A stretch of DNA of 64,000 nt from Sphingomonas adhaesiva (GTDB taxonomy: Bacteria; Pseudomonadota; Alphaproteobacteria; Sphingomonadales; Sphingomonadaceae). Positions within the stretch are counted from its first letter, which is position 1; every line of letters begins with the position of its first letter. Shown one piece after another: positions 49,854 through 57,727 of the stretch. Both the position numbers and the translations under genes were made by a program. The stretch covers positions 1,114,001 to 1,178,000 of the forward strand of contig NZ_JAQIJT010000002.1 of assembly GCF_036946125.1 (NCBI RefSeq), read 5' to 3'. The notes beneath the pieces were generated by a model. The model saw only the letters and a program-made list of their open reading frames with translations, had not been told where the DNA came from and did not search any database.

Positions 49854-50584
49854 CAGATCGTCTCCATTTGCTTCTGCACGACCGTCGATACCCCCTCACC
49901 GCGCAGCACGGCGGCGAAGTTGCCGTGCTCGCGGATGTTGAAGACGACGATCGGAATGTTCGAATCACGGCACAGCGCGATCGCGCTGGCGTCCATGACC
50001 TTCAGGTTCCTCGCCAGCACCGTGTCGTAACTGACGGTATCGAAACGCTTGGCGCTCGCCACCTTCTTGGGATCGGCATCGTAGACGCCGTCGACCGAGG
50101 TGCCCTTGAACAGCGCGTCGCAGTTCAGCTCCGCCGCACGCAACGCCGCGCCGCTGTCGGTGGTGAAGAACGGCGAGCCGACGCCCGCCGCGAAGATCAC
50201 GACGCGGCCCTTCTCCAGATGCCGCTCGGCGCGGCGCCGGATGAACGGCTCGCACACCGACTGCATCGGGATCGCGGACTGGACGCGGGTATCGACCCCG
50301 ATCTGCTCCAGCGCGTTCTGCACCGCCAGCGCGTTCATGACGGTCGCCAGCATGCCCATGTAATCGGCGGTGCCGCGCTCGAACCCCTTGGCCGCCGCGG
50401 CGAGGCCGCGGAAGATGTTGCCGCCACCGACGACGATGCACAGCTCGTAGCCCTGCGCCTTCACGTCCGCGATCTCCTCCGCCACGCGCGCGGTGATCGC
50501 GGGATCGATCGCCAGCCCCCCCTCGCCCATCAGCACTTCGCCGGACAGTTTGAGGAGGATGCGTTTGTAGCGGGGCTGGGTCAT
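49853..50584 (-). CDS. pyrH: UMP kinase
   Basis: A 243-aa hexameric kinase that phosphorylates UMP to UDP. LLKLSGEVLMG and VVGGGNIFRG are the phosphate-binding loops, followed by TADYMGMLATVMNALA, TDSGAALRAAEL and VDGVYDADPKK. Start at ATG 50584 (MTQPRYKRILLKL), poor ribosome-binding site; longer upstream reading is not supported. Downstream of tsf across a terminator. Confidence 0.96.
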   Translation of the reverse strand: MTQPRYKRILLKLSGEVLMGEGGLAIDPAITARVAEEIADVKAQGYELCIVVGGGNIFRGLAAAAKGFERGTADYMGMLATVMNALAVQNALEQIGVDTRVQSAIPMQSVCEPFIRRRAERHLEKGRVVIFAAGVGSPFFTTDSGAALRAAELNCDALFKGTSVDGVYDADPKKVASAKRFDTVSYDTVLARNLKVMDASAIALCRDSNIPIVVFNIREHGNFAAVLRGEGVSTVVQKQMETI

Positions 50585-50664
50585 GGAATCCGGATGATGG
50601 TGGAGGGCGGCGCGGACCCTAGGCGGCAGGTCCGCGGCTGGCAATGGGTTGACACCTACCCAAA

Positions 50665-50690
50665 CCGTCACCCCGGGGTCGACCCGGGAT
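50665..50690. repeat. REP-like extragenic palindrome (partial)
   Basis: CCGTCACCCCGGGGTC followed by GACCCGGG forms a short palindrome between pyrH and tsf. It shares the CCGTCA(C/T)CCC arm with the elements at 1.9 and 31.75 kb but lacks the long opposite arm. Weak. Confidence 0.35.
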
Positions 50691-50715
50691 AACGACGAAG
50701 GCATCTTCCCCCGAA

Positions 50716-50750
50716 AGGAAAACCGCCGCTCCGGCATCCCGGAGCGGCGG
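50716..50750 (-). terminator. Rho-independent terminator of the rpsB-tsf unit
   Basis: On the minus strand CCGCCGCTCCGG pairs with CCGGAGCGGCGG (50739-50750 with 50723-50734), followed by TTTTCCTT. A 12-bp stem closes the tsf transcript before pyrH. Confidence 0.8.
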
Positions 50751-50780
50751 CCCTCTTCGTGCGCAGGCTGTGCGGACGGC

Positions 50781-51716
50781 TCAGGCGTTCTGCGGCACGC
50801 CCGAGGCAGCGGCGACTTCGGCGGCGAAGTCGGACACTTCCTTCTCGATGCCCTCGCCCAGCTGGAAGCGGACATAGTCCTTCAGCGCGATCGCGGCGCC
50901 GGCATCCTTGCCCGCCTTCGCGACGACGTCGCTGATCTTGGTCTTGCCGTCCATCACGAACAGCTGGCTGACCAGCGCATGCTCCTTGCGGTACTTGGCG
51001 ATCGAACCCTCGACCATCTTGGCGATGATGTCGGCCGGCTTGCCCGATTCGGCGGCCTTCTCGGTCGCGATCGCGCGCTCGCGCTCAATCTCGGCCTCGT
51101 CCAGATCCTCCTCGTTCAGCGCCTTCGGGAAGGCGGCGGCGATGTGCATCGCCAGCTGCTTGCCCAGGCCCTGCAGCACCTCGTCCGACGCCTCGGACTC
51201 GAGCGCGACGAGCACGCCGATCTTGCCCAGGCCCGGCGCCTGCTGATTGTGGACATAGGCGACGACCGCGCCCTTCTCCACCGACAGCTGCCTGGCGCGG
51301 CGGATCGACTGGTTCTCGCCGATCGTCGCGATGTTGTTGGTCAGCGCTTCCTCGACGGTCTTGCCCGACGGCATCGTCTCGCCCTTGATCGCGTCGACGT
51401 CACCGCCAGTGGCGAGCGCGATCTGGGTCACTTCGCGGACGAACGCCTGGAACTGGTCGTTCTTCGCGACGAAGTCGGTCTCGGAATTCACCTCGACAAC
51501 CGCACCCTTGGTGCCGGCGACGGCGACGCCGACCAGGCCCTCGGCCGCGGTGCGGCTCGACTTCTTCTGCGCGGCCGCCAGGCCCTTGGTACGCAGCCAG
51601 TCGAGCGCGGCCTCCATGTCGCCGCCGTTCTCGCTCAGCGCCTTCTTGCAGTCCATCATGCCCGCGCCGCTCTTCTCGCGCAGGTCCTTGACCATCGCTG
51701 CCGTGATATCGGCCAT
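50781..51716 (-). CDS. tsf: Elongation factor Ts
   Basis: A 311-aa guanine-nucleotide exchange factor for EF-Tu. The N-terminal UBA-like helix bundle is MADITAAMVKDLREKSGAGM, with CKKALSENGGDMEAALDWL. The core contains NSETDFVAKNDQF, the EF-Tu contact loop. The second of two ATG codons (51716) has AAGGA at 7 nt. Follows rpsB with a 106-bp gap. Confidence 0.97.
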   Translation of the reverse strand: MADITAAMVKDLREKSGAGMMDCKKALSENGGDMEAALDWLRTKGLAAAQKKSSRTAAEGLVGVAVAGTKGAVVEVNSETDFVAKNDQFQAFVREVTQIALATGGDVDAIKGETMPSGKTVEEALTNNIATIGENQSIRRARQLSVEKGAVVAYVHNQQAPGLGKIGVLVALESEASDEVLQGLGKQLAMHIAAAFPKALNEEDLDEAEIERERAIATEKAAESGKPADIIAKMVEGSIAKYRKEHALVSQLFVMDGKTKISDVVAKAGKDAGAAIALKDYVRFQLGEGIEKEVSDFAAEVAAASGVPQNA

Positions 51717-51822
51717 CATATCGTCCTTGCTTGGTGCGCCGACGCGCGACGGCTCGAAAGGGAACCGCCGCGCGTCGAACGGGAAAATCGGCAACGCGCC
51801 CTTTAGACGCGCTGCATGACGG

Positions 51823-52620
51823 TTACGCGGCAGCGGTCTCGTCGGCAGCCTCGGCGGCCGGGGTCTCGACCGTGGTCGCCTCCTCCGCCGGCGGCTCGCT
51901 CATCGCGCCCAGATCGACGCCACGGCTCGCCTGCTGCTGCTGGTTGCCGCGGGTCGCCGCGATCGCGATCGCCTCGCAATACAGGCGGATGGCGCGCGCG
52001 GCGTCGTCGTTCGCGGGCACCGGGAAGGCGATGCCGTCCGGCGACACGTTCGAATCGAGGATCGCGACGACCGGAATGCCCAGCGTGTTCGCTTCCTTGA
52101 TCGCCAGCTCTTCCTTGTTCGCGTCGATCACGAACATCACGTCGGGAACGCCGCCCATGTCGCGGATGCCGCCCAGCGACAGCTCCAGCTTGTCGCGCTC
52201 GCGCGTCAGCTGCAGCACTTCCTTCTTGGTCAGACCGGCGGTGTTGCCCGACAGCTGCTCTTCCAGGGCCTTCAGCCGCTTGATCGAGTTGCTGATCGTC
52301 TTCCAGTTGGTGAGCATGCCGCCCAGCCAGCGGTGGTTGACGAAATGCTGGCCCGCACGACGCGCGGCGTCGGCGACCGGCTCCTGCGCCTGACGCTTGG
52401 TGCCGACGAACAGCACCTTGCCGCCCTGCGCCACCGACTGCGACACGAACTCCAGCGCGCGCGCGAACAGCGGCACGGTCTGCGACAGGTCGATGATGTG
52501 GACGCCGTTGCGCTCGCCGAAGATGTAGGGCTTCATCTTCGGGTTCCAGCGATGCGTCTGGTGGCCGAAGTGCGCGCCGGTTTCGATGAGCTGCTGCATG
52601 CTGACGACAGGTGCCGCCAT
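51823..52620 (-). CDS. rpsB: 30S ribosomal protein S2
   Basis: A 265-aa small-subunit protein with family blocks LIETGAHFGHQTHRWNP, FVGTKRQAQEPV, HRWLGGMLTNWKTI and DANKEELAIKEA. A short Ala/Glu/Thr-rich tail (EEATTVETPAAEAA) extends beyond the folded core. ATG 52620; an upstream in-frame ATG is inside the leader and not supported. First gene of the conserved envelope/translation cluster. Confidence 0.96.
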   Translation of the reverse strand: MAAPVVSMQQLIETGAHFGHQTHRWNPKMKPYIFGERNGVHIIDLSQTVPLFARALEFVSQSVAQGGKVLFVGTKRQAQEPVADAARRAGQHFVNHRWLGGMLTNWKTISNSIKRLKALEEQLSGNTAGLTKKEVLQLTRERDKLELSLGGIRDMGGVPDVMFVIDANKEELAIKEANTLGIPVVAILDSNVSPDGIAFPVPANDDAARAIRLYCEAIAIAATRGNQQQQASRGVDLGAMSEPPAEEATTVETPAAEAADETAAA

Positions 52621-52764
52621 AAGATAATTCCTTCCGGTTAAGCCTCTGGGAAGCGAGTGACGCGGCCTGGAAGGCCGGCGCACCGGGTGATGATGCTTCC
52701 CATGCGGGGTTGAGGGTCGCGCCGTTAGCGGAACTTGCGGCAGGACGCAAGCTCACGACGATGG

Positions 52765-52814
52765 TTGACACGTCGGAACATAGATGGAACAAGGGCGCGG
52801 AACGAAAAGCGAAC
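52765..52814 (+). promoter_or_regulatory. Promoter -35 with two tandem LexA-type boxes (GAAC-N7-GAAC)
   Basis: TTGACA (52765-52770) is followed by GAAC-N7-GAAC at 52776-52790 and a second at 52800-52814. GTTC-N7-GTTC (GAAC-N7-GAAC on the other strand) is the LexA binding motif of alphaproteobacteria. Two in 39 bp is very unlikely by chance. The -10 box is not clear; the first box lies between where -35 and -10 should be. This 320-bp interval (52621-52940) otherwise shows no gene. Confidence 0.7.
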
Positions 52815-52940
52815 CGAGTGTACGCCGCCGTACCATAGCCGCCGAATCGCAATGATCCGGATCATATGGGATGCGGGCAGAGGAACCCTGGCATTGTCAA
52901 GAGGTTCGTCGCACGTGGTTCGCGTATCGAGGAGGCGAAC

Positions 52941-53177
52941 GTGGTGACCTTTGTAGCTATCGTGATTTTCGGGGCAGCGCTGGCAACGGCCGGATATGCG
53001 CTCGCCGCCACCGTTTTGCCCAGCACGGGGAAGATCGTCGCCGCGCTGCGCGGTCAGCCGCAGCAGACGCGCTTCGAACCGCTCGCCTCGCTGGTGCGGG
53101 CCGAGCGCCGCATCGCGGTCAGGCGCTGGGCGGCGGCGCCGGCGCGTCCGTCGCAGCGCCGCCGCGAAGCCGCCTGA
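52941..53177 (+). CDS. Small single-span membrane protein, candidate SOS-induced (78 aa)
   Basis: GTG start at 52941 (or 52944), GAGGAGG at 52929-52935. One N-terminal transmembrane helix (VTFVAIVIFGAALATAGYAL). A positively charged tail follows (RAERRIAVRRW, RPSQRRREAA), so the orientation is tail-in. Its 3' end overlaps the convergent pssA gene by 59 bp. The upstream region carries two LexA-type boxes, so expression under DNA damage is predicted. It is comparable in layout, not sequence, to Caulobacter SidA, an SOS-induced division inhibitor. Function unknown. Confidence 0.65.
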   Translation: MVTFVAIVIFGAALATAGYALAATVLPSTGKIVAALRGQPQQTRFEPLASLVRAERRIAVRRWAAAPARPSQRRREAA

Positions 53178-53940
53178 CGCGGGCGTAGCTGCGGACGCTG
53201 AACGGGATCGACAGCAGATAGGCGACGCATGCGGCCGCCGCCGTCTGCCACGGTGCGCTGACCGCCGCCGCCCCGACGAAGACGACCAGCGCGATCGCCT
53301 CGAACCGGATGTTCCGCCGCAGCCGCAACGACGTCCACGAGAAGGTCGCGAGGCTGGATACCATCAGCATCGCGACCAGCACCGTCCACGGCGCCACCAG
53401 GCGCGGATCGCGCAATATCGGTTCTTCGGTGACGAACCACAGGAACAGCGGCAGGAACGCCAGCCCGGCTCCGGCGGGCGCCGGCACGCCGGTCAGGAAC
53501 CCCGCCGACTTGTGCGGCTGTTCGCTGGCATCGATCGCGGCATTGAAGCGCGCCAGTCGCAGGGCGCAGAAGACCGCCAGCATTAGAGCGGCCATCCAGC
53601 CGAACCGCGGCAAGGTATGCAGCGACCATAGATAGATGATGAGCGCGGGGGACACCCCGAACGAGATGGCATCGGCCAGCGAGTCGAGCTCCGCGCCGAA
53701 GCGGCTTTCGCCGTGCAGCATCCGCGCGACGCGACCGTCCAGTCCGTCGAGGACGCCCGCGACGAGCACCATCACCACCGCCAGTTCGAACGAGCCGGAA
53801 ATGGCGAAGCGGATCCCGGACAGCCCCGAGCACAGCGCCAGCGCGGTGACCGCATTGGGCGCCACGGCGCGAAGCGGCAGGCCGCCCGCAGCGCGGCGCA
53901 ACGGGCGACGGGGCATACGGCGCTGGACGGGCGGCAACAT
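53119..53940 (-). CDS. pssA: CDP-diacylglycerol-serine O-phosphatidyltransferase
   Basis: A 273-aa inner-membrane CDP-alcohol phosphatidyltransferase that makes phosphatidylserine. The catalytic signature DG-x2-AR-x8-G-x3-D-x3-D is GLDGRVARMLHGESRFG, continuing AELDSLAD. Several transmembrane helices follow. The product is decarboxylated by the enzyme encoded immediately upstream (psd, 2-bp gap). Substrate comes from cdsA. Confidence 0.94.
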   Translation of the reverse strand: MLPPVQRRMPRRPLRRAAGGLPLRAVAPNAVTALALCSGLSGIRFAISGSFELAVVMVLVAGVLDGLDGRVARMLHGESRFGAELDSLADAISFGVSPALIIYLWSLHTLPRFGWMAALMLAVFCALRLARFNAAIDASEQPHKSAGFLTGVPAPAGAGLAFLPLFLWFVTEEPILRDPRLVAPWTVLVAMLMVSSLATFSWTSLRLRRNIRFEAIALVVFVGAAAVSAPWQTAAAACVAYLLSIPFSVRSYARVRRLRGGAATDAPAPPPSA

Positions 53941-53942
53941 CG

Positions 53943-54680
53943 TTACTGCGCGATCGCGCTGACGGCGGGGCCGTCCAGCCGCGCCAGCACGGTCTCCCCC
54001 GCCATCGCACGCTGTCCCAGCGCCACTTGGGGTACGAACCCGTCGGGAAGGAAGACGTCGACCCGGCTGCCGAAGCGGATCAGGCCGACGCGCTGCCCGG
54101 CGCCGACGATGTCGCCGATCTTCGCGAAGGCGACGATGCGGCGCGCGACCAGCCCGGCGATCTGCGTGAAGCCCACCTTGCGACCGTCATGTCCCTCGAC
54201 CACGAAATGCTGACGCTCGTTCTCCTCCGACGCCTTATCGAGATCGGCGTTCAGAAACTTGCCCGAGATATAGACGACCTGCCTCACCACACCCGCGATC
54301 GGCGAGCGATTGATGTGGACGTCGAACACCGACATGAACACCGACACGCGCACCATCGGCGCCTCGCCCAGTTCGCCGGCCAGCTCGCGCGGCACGGGCA
54401 CGCGCTCGATCATGGTGATGAGGCCGTCGGCCGGCGAGACGATCAGGTCGTCGCCCACCGGCGTCGCGCGCACCGGATCGCGGAAGAAGGCGGCGACCCA
54501 CAGGGTGACGCCCAGCAACGGCCAGAAGAACACCTTGGACAGGATCGTCATCAGCAACGTGATGCCGAACGCGATGGCAGCGAACTTCTGCCCCTCCGGA
54601 TGGATCGCGGGAAAACGCCATTTGACGGTACTGGTAACGGGTATCCCGCCGTGCAGCGGCGGCTTGTCGAGCGATGTCAT
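53943..54680 (-). CDS. psd: Phosphatidylserine decarboxylase proenzyme
   Basis: A 245-aa short-form (type II-like) Psd. It self-cleaves in IRFGSRVDVF (Gly204/Ser205) to form the pyruvoyl cofactor and makes phosphatidylethanolamine. The N-terminus has one transmembrane hairpin (GITLLMTILSKVFFWPLLGV). VSPADGLITMIER and FMSVFDVHINRSP are conserved. Co-transcribed with pssA. Confidence 0.95.
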   Translation of the reverse strand: MTSLDKPPLHGGIPVTSTVKWRFPAIHPEGQKFAAIAFGITLLMTILSKVFFWPLLGVTLWVAAFFRDPVRATPVGDDLIVSPADGLITMIERVPVPRELAGELGEAPMVRVSVFMSVFDVHINRSPIAGVVRQVVYISGKFLNADLDKASEENERQHFVVEGHDGRKVGFTQIAGLVARRIVAFAKIGDIVGAGQRVGLIRFGSRVDVFLPDGFVPQVALGQRAMAGETVLARLDGPAVSAIAQ

Positions 54681-54718
54681 CGCCTCGTCCTATCGGCCGG
54701 TACGCAACGTGACAACCG

Positions 54719-55084
54719 TTACAGGCGGAGCGCCGGGCACAGCCGGTACCGCGTCCCGTCGGACAGATCGGTAAAGGCGTCGCGCGCGTCGACCCGCAGC
54801 TTCAGCCGCTCGGCCCGTCCCATGACGGGCGCCCGGCCGCCATATTCGACGCACCGCTGCCGCAGCGTATAGCGCCTGCCGATATGCGCCAGCACGCGCG
54901 CCTGGCACTGGCCCGCCTTGCTCGATCCGATGCCCTGACCGTTGTAATCGCGCAGCGCGACGTTCGGCGCTTCCCGGCAGGCGATGCCGTTCTGGACATA
55001 GGCGCCGCGCGCCAGCGGCAACGTATCGGCCCATGCCGGGGCCGTCGTCATCAACAATGCGCCAACCGTCGTCAACATCCGCAT
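54719..55084 (-). CDS. Periplasmic hypothetical protein (121 aa)
   Basis: Signal peptide (MLTTVGALLMTTAPAWA, cleavage near AWAD). The mature part has four cysteines (ACREAP, GQCQAR, RCVEYG, LCPALR), likely two disulfides. GGAGG is 7 nt upstream of the ATG at 55084. Not recognised; a small disulfide-stabilised secreted protein is the best description. Lies before the divergent icd gene. Confidence 0.75.
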   Translation of the reverse strand: MRMLTTVGALLMTTAPAWADTLPLARGAYVQNGIACREAPNVALRDYNGQGIGSSKAGQCQARVLAHIGRRYTLRQRCVEYGGRAPVMGRAERLKLRVDARDAFTDLSDGTRYRLCPALRL

Positions 55085-55204
55085 AGGTCCACCTCCGGCC
55101 TACGAACGTCCCGCGCCCGTTCCGGCTCCGTGACGCACGTGGTTGATCCCCCGCGCCCTTCCCCCTATCGACCGCGACAACCTCCCCTCACAAGGAAAGC
55201 GCAG

Positions 55205-56425
55205 ATGGCGAAGATCAAGGTGAAGACGCCCGTCGTGGAGATCGACGGCGACGAGATGACGCGGATCATCTGGGAGTGGATCCGCGAGCGGCTCATCAAG
55301 CCGTATCTCGACATCGATCTCGATTACTACGACCTGGGAATCGAGCACCGCGACGCCACCGACGACAAGGTGACGGTCGATTCCGCCAAGGCGATCCAGA
55401 AGTACGGCGTCGGCGTGAAGTGCGCCACGATCACCCCGGACGAGGCGCGGGTCGAGGAATTCGGCCTGAAGAAGATGTGGAAGTCGCCCAACGGCACGAT
55501 CCGCAACATCCTGGGCGGCGTCGTCTTCCGCGAGCCGATCGTGATGAAGAACGTCCCCCGCCTGATCCCGGGCTGGACGCACCCGATCGTCGTCGGCCGC
55601 CACGCCTTCGGCGACCAGTACAAGGCGACCGACTTCAAGGTGCCCGGCAAGGGCAAGCTGACGATGAAGTGGGAAGGCGAGAACGGCGAGAGGATCGAGG
55701 AGGAGGTGTTCGACTTCCCCGGCGCCGGCGTCGCGATGGGCATGTACAATCTCGACGAATCGATCCGCGACTTCGCGCGCGCCTCGATGAACTACGGCCT
55801 GGGCCGCGGCTGGCCGGTGTATCTGTCGACCAAGAACACGATCCTCAAGGCGTATGACGGCCGCTTCAAGGACATCTTCGCCGAGGTGTTCGAGAGCGAG
55901 TTCGCCGAGCCGTTCAAGCAGGCCGGCATCGTCTACGAGCATCGCCTGATCGACGACATGGTCGCCTCCGCGCTGAAGTGGAACGGCGAGTTCGTCTGGG
56001 CCTGCAAGAACTACGACGGCGACGTCCAGTCGGATCAGGTCGCGCAGGGCTTCGGCTCGCTGGGCCTGATGACCTCGGTGCTGATGACCCCGGACGGCAA
56101 GACGATCGAGGCGGAGGCCGCGCACGGCACCGTCACGCGTCACTATCGTCAACATCAGCAGGGCAAGGCGACCTCGACCAACCCGATCGCGTCGATCTTC
56201 GCCTGGACCGGCGGCCTGAAGTATCGCGGCAAGTTCGATGGCACCCCCGACGTCACACGCTTCGCCGAGGAGCTGGAGCGCGTCTGCGTCGAGACGGTCG
56301 AGGCCGGCGACATGACCAAGGATCTCGCGATCCTGATCGGCCCCGATCAGAAGTGGATGACCACCGAGCAGTTCTTCGAGGCGGTCCGCGTCAACCTGGA
56401 GAAGAAGATGGCGACCTGGGCCTGA
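55205..56425 (+). CDS. icd: NADP-dependent isocitrate dehydrogenase
   Basis: A 406-aa dimeric isocitrate dehydrogenase of the eukaryotic-like clade that oxidises isocitrate to 2-oxoglutarate. VVEIDGDEMTRIIW is the typical N-terminus, KSPNGTIRNILGG holds the substrate-site Ser and Asn, DGDVQSDQVAQGFGSLGLM binds the metal and EAAHGTVTRHYR binds NADP. AAGGAAAG lies 8 nt upstream. It competes with isocitrate lyase (aceA, 33.6 kb). Ends at a strong terminator. Confidence 0.97.
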   Translation: MAKIKVKTPVVEIDGDEMTRIIWEWIRERLIKPYLDIDLDYYDLGIEHRDATDDKVTVDSAKAIQKYGVGVKCATITPDEARVEEFGLKKMWKSPNGTIRNILGGVVFREPIVMKNVPRLIPGWTHPIVVGRHAFGDQYKATDFKVPGKGKLTMKWEGENGERIEEEVFDFPGAGVAMGMYNLDESIRDFARASMNYGLGRGWPVYLSTKNTILKAYDGRFKDIFAEVFESEFAEPFKQAGIVYEHRLIDDMVASALKWNGEFVWACKNYDGDVQSDQVAQGFGSLGLMTSVLMTPDGKTIEAEAAHGTVTRHYRQHQQGKATSTNPIASIFAWTGGLKYRGKFDGTPDVTRFAEELERVCVETVEAGDMTKDLAILIGPDQKWMTTEQFFEAVRVNLEKKMATWA

Positions 56426-56451
56426 TCGCCCGGTCACCGTCGCAGGACGGG

Positions 56452-56484
56452 AGCCGGCGCATCTTCGGATGCGCCGGCTTTTTC
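56452..56484 (+). terminator. Rho-independent terminator of icd
   Basis: AGCCGGCGCATC (56452-56463) pairs with GATGCGCCGGCT (56468-56479) over a TTCG loop and is followed by TTTTC. Likely also serves the convergent EF-hand gene. Confidence 0.85.
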
Positions 56485-56489
56485 TTTGC

Positions 56490-56960
56490 TCAGTCGTCGC
56501 TCGCCGCCGGCTGCGGGCAGCGACATGCCGGCTTCGCGGTTTTGCGCTTCGGCGCGGTCGTGGCGAATTCGCCGGCGGTGAGCGTATTCGACCTGTCGCG
56601 ATCCGCCTCGGCGAAGCGCTTCGTCGTCTTGACCGCCCATTCGTCGAACGACAGCCGGCCGTCGCCGTTCACGTCGAGCTTCGCGAACGCCTTGTGCCGC
56701 GACGCGAGATATTCCTCGCGCGTGATGCTGGCATCGCGGTCCTTGTCGTAGCGATCGAATCGCTTTTGCTCGCGTGTTTTCGCCGTCGCCTCGGGCAGAT
56801 CCGCGTCGTCCGCTGCCGCCTGACCGGCTACAGCCGCCTGTGCTGTCACGGGCGCCGGGGAGGGTAGCAACGGATCGGGGCGCGCCTGACCGTTGAAGAC
56901 CAGCCACCCCGCCGCCACCAGCAGCAACGTCGCCACACTACCCGCTGCATATCGCCACAT
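56490..56960 (-). CDS. EF-hand domain protein, membrane-anchored
   Basis: About 156 aa. N-terminal transmembrane or signal segment (WRYAAGSVATLLLVAAGWLVF), Pro/Ala linker and three EF-hand-like loops: DKDRDASITREE, DVNGDGRLSFDE and DRDRSNTLTAGE. Calcium-binding residues are largely conserved, so the periplasmic part probably binds Ca2+. Ends with a basic Cys-containing tail. The start at MWRYAAG (56960) is chosen by the transmembrane segment; longer starts exist. Function unknown. Confidence 0.82.
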   Translation of the reverse strand: MWRYAAGSVATLLLVAAGWLVFNGQARPDPLLPSPAPVTAQAAVAGQAAADDADLPEATAKTREQKRFDRYDKDRDASITREEYLASRHKAFAKLDVNGDGRLSFDEWAVKTTKRFAEADRDRSNTLTAGEFATTAPKRKTAKPACRCPQPAASDD

Positions 56961-57024
56961 CGTCCGTCCCCCCCGTTGCCGCATGTTATCGGCACCGCGG
57001 CGGACGGCAACCACGCCAAAGCGG

Positions 57025-57669
57025 TCAGCGGCCCGTCATACGATGCCACAGGATGCGCGCCGCCCGCGCCGGATGGTCCTCCGGTCGATCGTCGCGCAGG
57101 TCGAGCCGGGCCAGATGCGCCATCGCCCCCAGCGCGCGCAGCGCCACCGGCCACCGCGGCGACAAGGCCCGCGCCAGCCCTTCCTCCGCGGTTCGACGGG
57201 CCTCGGCGGCAAGCGAGGAATCGCTGAGGTGGCGCGACAGGTCGGCGAGCGCCCACCCCTCTCCGGCGAGCCTAACCTGCTCGCTGTCCCGATCCAGAAC
57301 GACCGCCGCAAGCGAGAAGAGGCCTGCCCCGCGCGCCTCGGCATGACGCGCCAGCGCCGCGCGGTCGAGCGGGATATCGAGGAGCGCCTCCCACCCCTCC
57401 ACCAGATCGGCGAGCGGGGCCGCGGCGGTCAGCGCCACGACATCGCGCGACAGGGCCGACAGCACCGGCTCCGCCGGCCCGTCACCCGGGGTCAGGCCGG
57501 AAAGCGCCTCATGCCACCAGGTCAGCCGCATCTGTCCGACCAGCGGCTCGCGCGTGGTCCGCAGGATCGCGGCCAACCGATCGTCCAGCGCGAACAGCGC
57601 CGCCAGCGCCGCGCGGCGATCGGCGGGCGCATAGCCGATGGCGAGCGCGCGCTCGTCGGGCGAGCTCAT
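57025..57669 (-). CDS. Squalene/phytoene synthase-fold protein, degenerate (NDUFAF6-like)
   Basis: A 214-aa all-helical protein. MRLTWWHEAL is the shared fold segment of the squalene/phytoene synthase superfamily. The two Asp-rich catalytic motifs (DxxxD) are not present, so synthase activity is improbable. Mitochondrial relatives (NDUFAF6/Sicily) assist complex I assembly; bacterial members occur next to PDH or terpenoid genes. It lies 58 bp after pdhB in the same direction. Role inferred only. Confidence 0.75.
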   Translation of the reverse strand: MSSPDERALAIGYAPADRRAALAALFALDDRLAAILRTTREPLVGQMRLTWWHEALSGLTPGDGPAEPVLSALSRDVVALTAAAPLADLVEGWEALLDIPLDRAALARHAEARGAGLFSLAAVVLDRDSEQVRLAGEGWALADLSRHLSDSSLAAEARRTAEEGLARALSPRWPVALRALGAMAHLARLDLRDDRPEDHPARAARILWHRMTGR

Positions 57670-57727
57670 GCCGCCACCCGCCACAGCGTCCGCGCGCCGA
57701 TCGAACGGTCGGCGCGCGGGATGCCCG

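Noticed and set aside
52866..53177. Longer form of the SOS-linked small protein from ATG 52866
   Set aside because: The GTG at 52941 has a strong GAGGAGG and puts the transmembrane helix at the N-terminus; the longer N-terminus is Arg/Gly-rich without a ribosome-binding site.
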